DNA of 64,000 bases, taken from the NCBI RefSeq assembly GCF_900156125.1, contig NZ_FTLX01000002.1, forward strand, positions 310,001 through 374,000, written 5' to 3'. The stretch is from Domibacillus enclensis. Lineage in GTDB: Bacteria > Bacillota > Bacilli > Bacillales > Domibacillaceae. Under the pieces are notes generated by a model. It ran no database searches. It was not told the DNA's origin and worked only from the letters and a program-made list of their open reading frames with translations. The translations under genes and the position numbers were made by a program. Positions 7,696-15,247 of the stretch are shown piece by piece. Each line of letters begins with the position of its first letter. The first letter of the stretch is position 1.

Positions 7696-9087
7696 ATGAA
7701 GAACGAAAAGACATTTTGGCTGCTTGCTCTGGCTTTCATCATCTGGCAGCCGGTTATCGACGTATTAACGTCTGCATCACTGCTTTTGCTCAATATTAGT
7801 TTAACGGTTGGCGTCATTGTTCGCGTCCTATTTATGGCGGCGCTTGTGCTGATGCTGCTATGGAAAGCGCGGCAAAGCAGCCTGGCAAGGAAATATGTAC
7901 TTTATTTAATCGCCCTTGCTGCTGTCATCATGATCAATATCGCGCTGAACTTCAATATTAAAGATCCTTACTATATTGCGAGCGAATTGAAATTTTTTAA
8001 TAAAGTCGTGTATTTCCCGATTATGTTCGTCGGCTTCAGTATGCTGTATCTTTATTTCAAGCGTGAACACATGCCCTTTAAAGACAAAACCACTGCTTAT
8101 TTCCTGTATGCCTCGCTTATTATCAGTGCGGTTTTCATCGTTTCCTTTGTCACAGGAACGAGCCTTTCCAATTATTCTCACACGAAAATTGGCTTTACAG
8201 GCTGGTTTTATGCCGGAAATGAAATCGGTGCGATCATGGCGATCATTTTGCCGATCACGGCTCTCTATGCCATTGAGCGGACAGAACGCGTTAAACAATG
8301 GCGCTATTGGATTCCGTTTGTCCTTTTAGCGATTTCCATGCAGTTTCTTGGCACAAAAGTGGGCTACGGCGGGATTTTAGTCGTGTTGCTGTCAGCCTTT
8401 TTCACGATGCTCATTTTGTTTTTCACAAAAGAGCGGACAGAGAAAATCCGTTCAAACATGCTGATCTCCCTTGTGCTCATTGCGGTTCTCGCCGTCACGA
8501 CACCGATCACGCCTGTTTTTCATAATATGTTTGCTCATTTAAGTCTTTTAAACATCGAGCTGAGCTTCGGTGAAAAGGAAAAAGAAATCGATCCAGATAC
8601 CGGTGAAGAGATCGAGGACGAGGAAGAAGAAGAGGAAAACGATATTACAAACGAACAGCTTCAAAACCTTGTCTTCAGCAGCCGTGAAAAGTATTTGCAG
8701 GAAATGAAGGATCAGTTTGCGGAAGCACCAATGACGCAAAAGCTGTTCGGAATGGGCTTTGCCGGCAACTATGAAGAGCCGGAGCCCGGCAAAACACCGA
8801 GAATGATTGAGATGGATTTTGCCGATCTCTTTTTCTCGCTCGGCATCGTTGGCTTTTTCACGATGATATCTTTGCCGCTTTATTACGTAGTTCGCTTTTT
8901 GATTCACTTCGTTCGTCATTTAAAAGAAACCTTTACACCGGTGAACGTGATGTATGGTGTTGCTTTTATCCTCGGTCTGGGGATCAGTGCAACGGCCGGC
9001 CACGTTTTGACCGCTCCAGCCGTTTCGATTTATGTGGCAGCTGTAATGGCGCTGCTCATGGTTCGTGAAGGTATTATAAAAGAATAA
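7696..9087 (+). CDS. O-antigen ligase/Wzy-like polytopic membrane protein
   Basis: A 463-aa membrane protein with about ten hydrophobic helices, resembling the O-antigen ligase/polymerase (Wzy/WaaL/TuaE) superfamily, which joins or polymerises undecaprenyl-linked glycans outside the membrane. The segment KIGFTGWFYAGNEIGAIMAI followed by GTKVGYGG is typical of that group. A long loop (about residues 287-365) carries a very acidic stretch EDEEEEEEND before NLVFSSREKYLQEM. GGAAGGAAAGAGG precedes the ATG. It is monocistronic with its own terminator, so the glycan it handles cannot be inferred from neighbours. Confidence 0.78.
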   Translation: MKNEKTFWLLALAFIIWQPVIDVLTSASLLLLNISLTVGVIVRVLFMAALVLMLLWKARQSSLARKYVLYLIALAAVIMINIALNFNIKDPYYIASELKFFNKVVYFPIMFVGFSMLYLYFKREHMPFKDKTTAYFLYASLIISAVFIVSFVTGTSLSNYSHTKIGFTGWFYAGNEIGAIMAIILPITALYAIERTERVKQWRYWIPFVLLAISMQFLGTKVGYGGILVVLLSAFFTMLILFFTKERTEKIRSNMLISLVLIAVLAVTTPITPVFHNMFAHLSLLNIELSFGEKEKEIDPDTGEEIEDEEEEEENDITNEQLQNLVFSSREKYLQEMKDQFAEAPMTQKLFGMGFAGNYEEPEPGKTPRMIEMDFADLFFSLGIVGFFTMISLPLYYVVRFLIHFVRHLKETFTPVNVMYGVAFILGLGISATAGHVLTAPAVSIYVAAVMALLMVREGIIKE

Positions 9088-9089
9088 GA

Positions 9090-9123
9090 AAAGCCGCTTC
9101 CATATTCGGGAGCGGCTTTTTTA
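9090..9123 (+). terminator. Intrinsic terminator after the ligase-like gene
   Basis: A 10-bp stem agccgcttcc/gggagcggct (one G-T pair) is followed by a T-run. Confidence 0.88.
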
Positions 9124-9253
9124 TCGTGCTAAATATGAAGAGGTATTAATATAGTGTAATAATTTTTTAAAGTTTTTGTAATATTCTTGTTTTTATATTA
9201 AAATTCTACTATGCTTTGAATAAGTGTTCATATTTTACGAGGAGGAATGTCAA

Positions 9254-11386
9254 TTGAATAACAAGAACAAGTTTATTGCAGCAGCAGCTGTCGCGTCTGT
9301 CACGGTCTCTGCTGCAGGGGCATCCGCTGCAACGGGTTTCACAGATGTACCGGCAAAGTATGAAGAAGCGGTTCAATTTTTAACAGAGAATGAGATTACA
9401 GCTGGTTTTTCTGAAGGCACGTTTGGGACGTCTATGTCCATCACACGCGTTGATGCGGCGATTCAATTGGCAAAGGCACTCGGTTTCACAGAAGAAGATA
9501 CATATGAAGATGCAGGTTTTACTGACGTTCCGGAGCGTGGGCAATGGGCAGTGAATGCACTGGCGGAGTGGGGCGTGACAAACGGGAAGGCACCGGGTAA
9601 ATTCGGCGCGTTTGAACCGATCACACGCGGAGAAGCTTCTTACTGGCTGGCGACTGCTTACGGTCTTGAGGTAGATGAGACAGCGACCGAAACACCGTTT
9701 ACAGACGTGAATGAACGATTTGGTCCATACGTGAATGCACTTGTAGAATCCGGTCTGTCGCTCGGCAAAACGGCCACAAAATTCGGTGCGGCGGATCAGC
9801 TGCTTCGTGGCGAGTGGGCACTGTTCTTATACCGCGGCGCACAGCTTCCAGAGGACTTCCTTCTTTCATTAATTCATACAAACGATACACACGCACATAT
9901 TGAAAACGTGGCGCGAAAAGCAACTGTCGTTGAAGCGCTTCGTGAAGAAAATCCGTCTTCTTTGCTGGTGGATGCCGGGGACGTTTTTTCAGGCACGCTT
10001 TACTTTAATGAATTTAAAGGCCAGGCGGATCTGGAGTTTATGAATCTGCTCGGCTATGATGCGATGACATTTGGCAACCACGAATTCGACCTTGGCACAG
10101 AGCCGCTTGCAGAATTTGTGAAAAAAGCGAAATTCCCATTTGTATCAGCGAATGTGAACGCAGAAACCGACGCAAATCTTTCTTCTCTTATGAACGAAAC
10201 GGTGACAGATGAGCCGATGGACGGTGAAGTGTATAACGGCATTATTAAAGAAGTGGACGGCGAAAAAGTCGGGATTTTCGGCTTAACAACAGCGGAAACG
10301 AAGACCATTTCTTCTCCTGGCGATGACGTTGTATTTGAAGACTATATTGAAGAAGCTGAAAAAGCGGTTTCTTCTTTTGAAGAAGCGGGTGTCAACAAAA
10401 TCGTTGCACTGACGCATATTGGCTTCCAGGACGGCGGCGGAGACAATGATGTGACGCTTGCGAAAGAAGTAGACGGCATTGATGTCATTGTCGGCGGCCA
10501 CTCCCATGATAAATTGGACGAGCCTTATATCGATGAAACAGGTGCAGAGCCTACCGTGATCGTTCAAGCAAACGAGTACAATAAATTTGTCGGCACGCTG
10601 GACGTCATCTTTGATGAAGACGGCATGGTGACAGAGTATGCCGGTGAATTGATCGAGGTTGACGCGAAAAATGAAGATGAGACTTACGTGTTTGAAGAAA
10701 ACGAAGAAGTGAAAAATATGTTGGCGACAAAATATACGCCGGCTATCGATGAAGTGAAAGCGCAGGTTGTCGGCTCTGCAACAGCTGCTCTTGACGGTGA
10801 ACGGGCAAGTGTCCGGACAAAGGAAACCGACCTTGGCAACCTGATCACAGACGCGATGCTGGCAAAAGCAAAAACGATTGATTCAGATACGGTGATCGCC
10901 CTTCAAAACGGCGGCGGCATCCGCGCTTCCATTGACGCAGGCGATATTACAATGGAAGAAGTGCTGACGGTCATGCCGTTCGGCAATGCCCTGGCGATTA
11001 TGGATTTAACCGGTGCGGAAATCAAAGCGGCACTGGAGCACAGTGTGAGCCTGGCACCTGAACAAAACGGTGCGTTCCTGCAAGTAGCCGGCTTGAAATT
11101 CACGTACGATTCGTCGAAGGAAGCAGGTTCCCGTGTGACATCCGTTGAAGTAAACGAAGGCGGCACATTCACAGCGCTTGATGAAGCGAAAACGTACGCC
11201 GTTGCGACCAATACCTTTACGGCAAAAGGCGGAGACAACTATGCAATGTTCAAAGTGGCATACGATGACGGCCGTGTGAGTGAGCCTGGTTTCGTTGACT
11301 GGGAAACGTTCACCGAGTATTTGGCTGCTAATCCAGAAGTCGATGCCGCAGTAGAAGGCCGCATTACAGATTCAGCTGCACAATAA
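9254..11386 (+). CDS. SLH-anchored 5'-nucleotidase/2',3'-cyclic phosphodiesterase
   Basis: A secreted enzyme releasing phosphate from extracellular nucleotides, held to the wall by SLH domains. The start is the TTG at 9254, eight bases after GAGGAGG; an upstream in-frame ATG (9224) has no ribosome site. After a signal peptide ending ASAA come three SLH repeats (about residues 27-200: FTDVPAKYEEAVQFL, FTDVPERGQWAVNAL, FTDVNERFGPYVNAL). The metallophosphatase domain follows with HTNDTHAH, DAGDVFSG, FGNHEFD and GGHSH. The C-terminal 5'-nucleotidase domain has TDLGNLITDA, NGGGIRASI and MPFGNALAIMDLTG. Length is 710 aa. It has its own terminator. Confidence 0.92.
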   Translation: MNNKNKFIAAAAVASVTVSAAGASAATGFTDVPAKYEEAVQFLTENEITAGFSEGTFGTSMSITRVDAAIQLAKALGFTEEDTYEDAGFTDVPERGQWAVNALAEWGVTNGKAPGKFGAFEPITRGEASYWLATAYGLEVDETATETPFTDVNERFGPYVNALVESGLSLGKTATKFGAADQLLRGEWALFLYRGAQLPEDFLLSLIHTNDTHAHIENVARKATVVEALREENPSSLLVDAGDVFSGTLYFNEFKGQADLEFMNLLGYDAMTFGNHEFDLGTEPLAEFVKKAKFPFVSANVNAETDANLSSLMNETVTDEPMDGEVYNGIIKEVDGEKVGIFGLTTAETKTISSPGDDVVFEDYIEEAEKAVSSFEEAGVNKIVALTHIGFQDGGGDNDVTLAKEVDGIDVIVGGHSHDKLDEPYIDETGAEPTVIVQANEYNKFVGTLDVIFDEDGMVTEYAGELIEVDAKNEDETYVFEENEEVKNMLATKYTPAIDEVKAQVVGSATAALDGERASVRTKETDLGNLITDAMLAKAKTIDSDTVIALQNGGGIRASIDAGDITMEEVLTVMPFGNALAIMDLTGAEIKAALEHSVSLAPEQNGAFLQVAGLKFTYDSSKEAGSRVTSVEVNEGGTFTALDEAKTYAVATNTFTAKGGDNYAMFKVAYDDGRVSEPGFVDWETFTEYLAANPEVDAAVEGRITDSAAQ

Positions 11387-11399
11387 AATGGAAGAACGT

Positions 11400-11437
11400 A
11401 GAGCCCGGACGCTTTCATGCGGACGGGTTCTTTTTTG
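11400..11437 (+). terminator. Intrinsic terminator after the SLH 5'-nucleotidase
   Basis: An imperfect stem gagcccg...gc/gc...cgggttc is followed by a run of T. Confidence 0.75.
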
Positions 11438-11548
11438 TTTTTGTGACGAAATTCTGATAATTTCTTCTTTTTTCAAGTAAACGGTGGTATAATTTTTTGG
11501 ATAAACGCATTTTCATCTCAGAATGCAGACAAGCAAGGAGTGGCAGAA

Positions 11549-12916
11549 ATGATCGTATGTAAATTTGGCGGCACATCCGTTGCCAGCGCTGAACAAATTA
11601 AAAAAGTGGCATCAATAGTAAAGGATGAGCCGAAGCGAAAAGCGGTAGTCGTCTCGGCACCGGGCAAACGCTTTGGTGATGATATAAAAGTAACGGACTT
11701 GTTAATTGCGCTTGCTCATGCATCGCTGCAGGATCAAAATGCGGAAGCGGAATTAAAAGCGGTCGTGGACCGTTATGCAGACATTGCCAAGGGACTGGAC
11801 CTGGATGATACAATCGTACGGGTCATTGAAGAGGATCTGCGCGGACGAATTCAGGAAAACCGCGATAACCCTCCCCTGTTTATGGATCAGCTGAAAGCAA
11901 GCGGTGAGGACAACAATGCGAAATTGATCGCAGCTTATTTTTCAAGCATCGGCCTTGATGCTGAATATGTGAACCCGAAAGAAGCGGGCTTAGTTGTCAG
12001 TGACGAACCAGGCCGTGCCCGTGCGCTTCCGGAAGCATATGAAAATCTGGCGAAGCTTCGTGAAAATGGCAAGATTGTCGTGTTTCCTGGCTTCTTCGGC
12101 TACACGCAGGAAGGCGTCATGATGACCTTTGCCCGCGGCGGCTCGGACATTACCGGGTCGATTTTAGCAGCCGCGTTAAAAGCAGAGCTGTACGAAAACT
12201 TTACCGATGTCGACTCGGTTTTTGCGGCAAACCCGAATGTCGTTGATAATCCAGCTGAAATTAAACGAATGACGTACCGGGAAATGCGCGAATTGTCTTA
12301 TGCCGGCTTTTCGGTTTTCCACGATGAAGCGCTCATGCCTGCTTTCCAGCATTCTGTTCCGGTTTGCATTAAAAATACGAATAATCCATCAGCGCCAGGA
12401 ACGATGATTGTGGCTGAACGGGAGTACACGAAAAGTCCGGTGATCGGGATTGCAGCGGATGCTGGTTTCTCTACACTGTATGTAAGCAAATATTTGATGA
12501 ACCGCGAAATCGGCTTTGGCCGCCGTCTTCTGCAAATTTTAGAAGAAGAAGAAGTGTCCTACGAGCATACGCCATCCGGCATCGATGATCTTTCCGTTAT
12601 CGTGCGCAGCCACCAGCTGACGCCGGAAAAGGAAGAACGGATTTTGGCCCGTTTCCGTGACGAGCTTCACGTGGACAAAGCAAGCGTTGAGCACGGATTT
12701 GCGATGATCGTGCTGGTCGGCGAAGGTATGCACAACACACTGGGTCTTTCAGCGCGGGCAACAGCCGCGATCTCGCGCGTCGGAGCCAATATCGAAATGA
12801 TTAACCAGGGCTCATCGGAAGTCAGCCTTGTATTCGGCATCAAAGCCGAGGATACCGACAGCGTTTTGCGTGAGCTGTACAAAGAATTTTTCAGCAAAAG
12901 CGCTGTTCTTCAATAA
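11549..12916 (+). CDS. yclM: Aspartate kinase (aspartokinase III type)
   Basis: Phosphorylates L-aspartate, the first step towards lysine, threonine, methionine and diaminopimelate. I use the ATG at 11549 because AAGGAG at 11535-11540 is eight bases away; the in-frame GTG at 11540 overlaps that site. The 455-aa monofunctional enzyme begins with CKFGGTSVAS, has the substrate segment FARGGSDITGSI, and ends with two ACT domains (IGIAADAGFSTLYVSK and ATAAISRVGANIEMINQGSS), the usual site of allosteric feedback. Sequence and length agree with B. subtilis YclM (ThrD). It is a single-gene unit between two terminators. Confidence 0.93.
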   Translation: MIVCKFGGTSVASAEQIKKVASIVKDEPKRKAVVVSAPGKRFGDDIKVTDLLIALAHASLQDQNAEAELKAVVDRYADIAKGLDLDDTIVRVIEEDLRGRIQENRDNPPLFMDQLKASGEDNNAKLIAAYFSSIGLDAEYVNPKEAGLVVSDEPGRARALPEAYENLAKLRENGKIVVFPGFFGYTQEGVMMTFARGGSDITGSILAAALKAELYENFTDVDSVFAANPNVVDNPAEIKRMTYREMRELSYAGFSVFHDEALMPAFQHSVPVCIKNTNNPSAPGTMIVAEREYTKSPVIGIAADAGFSTLYVSKYLMNREIGFGRRLLQILEEEEVSYEHTPSGIDDLSVIVRSHQLTPEKEERILARFRDELHVDKASVEHGFAMIVLVGEGMHNTLGLSARATAAISRVGANIEMINQGSSEVSLVFGIKAEDTDSVLRELYKEFFSKSAVLQ

Positions 12917-12925
12917 AAATGAGCT

Positions 12926-12963
12926 AAGCCCCCTCCATAAATAAATGAAGGGGGCTTTTTTTG
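12926..12963 (+). terminator. Intrinsic terminator after aspartokinase
   Basis: A 9-bp GC-rich stem aagccccct/agggggctt is followed by seven T. Confidence 0.9.
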
Positions 12964-13239
12964 ACCGGATTCGCTGGTGGATGGACCGGATTCGTGTGGC
13001 CGATGACCGGATTAGGGGTAATCCGGTCATCAGCAGTCCGGATTCAGCCCAAACGGCAAGTTTTCCAGTCCATCCACCACCACTACAAATATGGAGGAAT
13101 GGGTTTTTATGACCGGAATAGTGAATGAATAGACCGGATTCATTTAGTCAATGACCGGATTAAAGGTAATCCGGTCAATGCGAGTGGGGATTCAGTCCAA
13201 AAGCTGAATATTCCAGTCCATTTGAAAGAAAATCCGGTC
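12963..13239. repeat. Periodic inverted-word array, family 3 (GACCGGATT), double array
   Basis: Two successive arrays of the 9-bp word GACCGGATT. Array 1: forward starts 12963, 12984, 13005; inverted starts 13020 (AATCCGGTC), 13041 (GATTCAGCC) and 13062 (TTTCCAGTC). Array 2: forward starts 13111, 13132, 13153; inverted starts 13168, 13189 (GATTCAGTC), 13210 (ATTCCAGTC) and 13231. Every step is exactly 21 bp and the centre step exactly 15 bp. Innermost pairs form perfect 10-bp hairpins (for example gaccggatta/taatccggtc). The block lies between two convergent terminators and holds no gene. Confidence 0.88.
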
Positions 13240-13251
13240 ATCCGTGAACGC

Positions 13252-13284
13252 AAAAAAAAGATCCCGCGAAGAGGATCTTTTACT
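13252..13284 (-). terminator. Intrinsic terminator of the 52-aa gene
   Basis: Read on the minus strand, an 8-bp stem aaagatcc/ggatcttt is followed by a T-run. Confidence 0.85.
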
Positions 13285-13287
13285 GTT

Positions 13288-13446
13288 TTATTTAAGCTTG
13301 TCTAAAATGCTTTTGCCTGACATACGCGTTCTATGAGAGTCGCTGTATGATTTGCGAAGGTTGTTTGTTCCTACACGGTTTTTCACTTTCGGGTAAACGA
13401 TTGGAGCGATAATGGCACCGTACTTAATTAGCTTCTTTAAATTCAT
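13288..13446 (-). CDS. Small cationic protein, 52 aa, paralogue of the protein at 25378-25506
   Basis: A short open frame starting MNLKKLIKYGAIIAPIVYPK and ending SILDKLK. It has a GGAG ribosome site ten bases before ATG and its own terminator just after the stop, which makes it a believable gene. The first 22 residues align with residues 8-28 of the 42-aa protein near 25.4 kb: both read (L/V)K(K/N)LIK(Y/M)G..(A/G)P..YP.VK. The rest is rich in Lys, Arg and Ser. No family is recognised. It is transcribed away from the SLH-hydrolase gene at 13613. Function unknown; a DNA-, wall- or membrane-associated role would fit the charge. Confidence 0.72.
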   Translation of the reverse strand: MNLKKLIKYGAIIAPIVYPKVKNRVGTNNLRKSYSDSHRTRMSGKSILDKLK

Positions 13447-13612
13447 TTTCGTCATCTCCGTTCTAAAATGTTCATTTACATTAGTATACCCACTGAGAGT
13501 CTTTTAAAACAACGTTTTCATTATAACACATTTCTCCATTTTTTTCTAAGAAGTTCATCCGGCCGGGGCTTTCCCGTGGTAAAATGAACAAAAAGTTTAG
13601 GGAGGAAAAACA

Positions 13613-14854
13613 ATGAAAAGAAGGATTTCTTTGCTGCTGGCAGCCGTTTTATTTGTCAGTGTAACACCGGCAAATGCGGCTGATCAAAAAGTTGATTATG
13701 TAGCTTTTGGCGACTCTATTGCGTCTGGTCAAACACCTTATGGGGTAAAGGTGGGAACAAGTTATACGGATTTAATTGCGGATCAACTGGAGACGGAAAA
13801 CTACCTTTCTTCCTTTTCGAAAGAATTTGCTTTATCCGGTGAAACAAGCACACAATTTCTTGCTAGACTTACACAATCAAAAGTACAAGCTACAGTGAAA
13901 GAAGCCGAGTTAGTCACCATTTCAACCGGAGCAAATGATTTGATTCAGCTGGCGCTTACCGGAAGTACTGAATCGATGCAGGTGCTGGAGGTCTTGGCGA
14001 AAATCGATCGGAATATAACGGAGGGCATCAAACAACTGAAGCTGCTGAACCCATCAGTAGATATTTATGTAACAGGTTACTATTTTCCTTTCCCATCCAT
14101 GGAAGAAGGAACTCAAAAAGATAAGTTGAAAACGGCATTTTCTTTATTTAATGACCAATTAAAATCTACAGCTGCCAGACAAAGTGTGTCATTCGTTGAT
14201 GTTGCAGCAAAATTCAATTCAAGCTATTTACCAAATCCAAACGATATTCACCCAAATGTAGCTGGATATCAGCTCATAGCTGATCAATTTTTTGCTGTTT
14301 GGAAAGGTGTCGTTCCAGTGGTAGACCAAGATCCATTCTCTGATATTGGCACAACCGGTTCACAAGCCCGCCTGGCGATTATGAAACTGGCAGAAGCCGG
14401 TATTTTAAATGGCAATCCGGATGGCACATTTACGCCGAAAAGCAACATTACTCGTGCAGAAACAGCGATTATTTTAGCGCGGGCGCTTGGGTATGGAAAA
14501 ACAACGGCTCAGCCTGGATTTTCAGATGTATCCACTAACATGAAGGCGTATGATGCGATTGCGGCTTTAACAGAGGCGGGTGTTTTTGCCAAAGCGCCGA
14601 AGTTTAATCCGGACAAGCTGTTAACACGGGCGCAAATGGCACGTGTTTTAACACAGTCCCTGAAGCTGGAAGCATCGAATGCGGTGCCATTCTCCGATGT
14701 ACCGGCGACGCATTGGGCAAAGGATGAAATTGAAGCGGTTGTCTCAAATGGAATCATGAACGGCGGTTCGAATTCACGCTTTCTTCCAGAAAACAATATG
14801 ACACGCGAGCAATTTGCGATGACAGTGTACAATGTATGGAGCCAAACACCATAA
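13613..14854 (+). CDS. SLH-anchored SGNH/GDSL hydrolase
   Basis: A 413-aa secreted esterase or lipase-like enzyme. A signal peptide (cut near NAA-DQ, residue 23) precedes an SGNH domain: block I is AFGDSIASG with catalytic Ser35, block III is STGAND, and block V is DIHPN with the catalytic Asp/His. Three SLH repeats follow (about residues 235-410: GSQARLAIMKLAEAGILNG, MKAYDAIAALTEAGVF, HWAKDEIEAVVSNGIMNG) and would hold it to wall polymer. GGGAGGAAAAACA precedes the ATG. The substrate is unknown; O-acyl groups on wall glycans or host lipids are both possible. No clear terminator is seen before the riboswitch downstream. Confidence 0.9.
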   Translation: MKRRISLLLAAVLFVSVTPANAADQKVDYVAFGDSIASGQTPYGVKVGTSYTDLIADQLETENYLSSFSKEFALSGETSTQFLARLTQSKVQATVKEAELVTISTGANDLIQLALTGSTESMQVLEVLAKIDRNITEGIKQLKLLNPSVDIYVTGYYFPFPSMEEGTQKDKLKTAFSLFNDQLKSTAARQSVSFVDVAAKFNSSYLPNPNDIHPNVAGYQLIADQFFAVWKGVVPVVDQDPFSDIGTTGSQARLAIMKLAEAGILNGNPDGTFTPKSNITRAETAIILARALGYGKTTAQPGFSDVSTNMKAYDAIAALTEAGVFAKAPKFNPDKLLTRAQMARVLTQSLKLEASNAVPFSDVPATHWAKDEIEAVVSNGIMNGGSNSRFLPENNMTREQFAMTVYNVWSQTP

Positions 14855-14947
14855 TTAGGGAAAAGAGCATCTTTTTTCTCTGTACATCTGAAATACAATA
14901 TGCTAGTATTTACAACGTACTCAAACACAATATATAGTATGCGATGA

Positions 14948-15100
14948 AAAACAGGTACCAGTAATGGTGTAAAAGGGAATCCGGTTTAATTCCGGAGCTG
15001 TCCCCGCAACTGTAAGTGCAGACGAATGCCAGGCCACTGTGAAAACGGGAAGGCGGCAGGAGGATGACGCACGAGCCAGGAGACCTGCCTGTTTTTCTGT
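14948..15100 (+). promoter_or_regulatory. Cobalamin (B12) riboswitch upstream of nrdA
   Basis: The conserved core of the adenosylcobalamin aptamer is readable: the 5' ACAGGTACC segment, TCCCCGCAACTGTAA (from 15001), the B12 box GCCACTG (15033-15039), GGGAAGGCGGCAGGAGGATGA in parts, and GAGCCAGGAGACCTGCCTG closing the fold near 15095. It lies on the same strand as nrdA, about 150 bases upstream, with a terminator between. High coenzyme B12 should therefore shut off the B12-independent reductase genes that follow. This implies a B12-dependent class II reductase elsewhere in the genome, which is inference. Confidence 0.95.
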
Positions 15101-15171
15101 AAGCGACACTTTCTTCGGGGGTTGAGAGGTGGAAGCGGCGAATTCTGCCATTTCCTCATTTTACCCATTTT

Positions 15172-15217
15172 AGAGCGATGACTCAGCCGAAGAGGCGAGA
15201 GTTGTCGCTCTTTTTCG
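15172..15217 (+). terminator. Riboswitch expression platform: intrinsic terminator before nrdA
   Basis: A stem agagcga/tcgctct, extended imperfectly inside, is followed by five T. It stands between the aptamer and the nrdA ribosome site (AAAAGGAGG, 15231-15239). This suits a B12-induced transcription-termination switch. Confidence 0.8.
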
Positions 15218-15247
15218 TTTGCTTGCATCAAAAAGGAGGAACAATGG

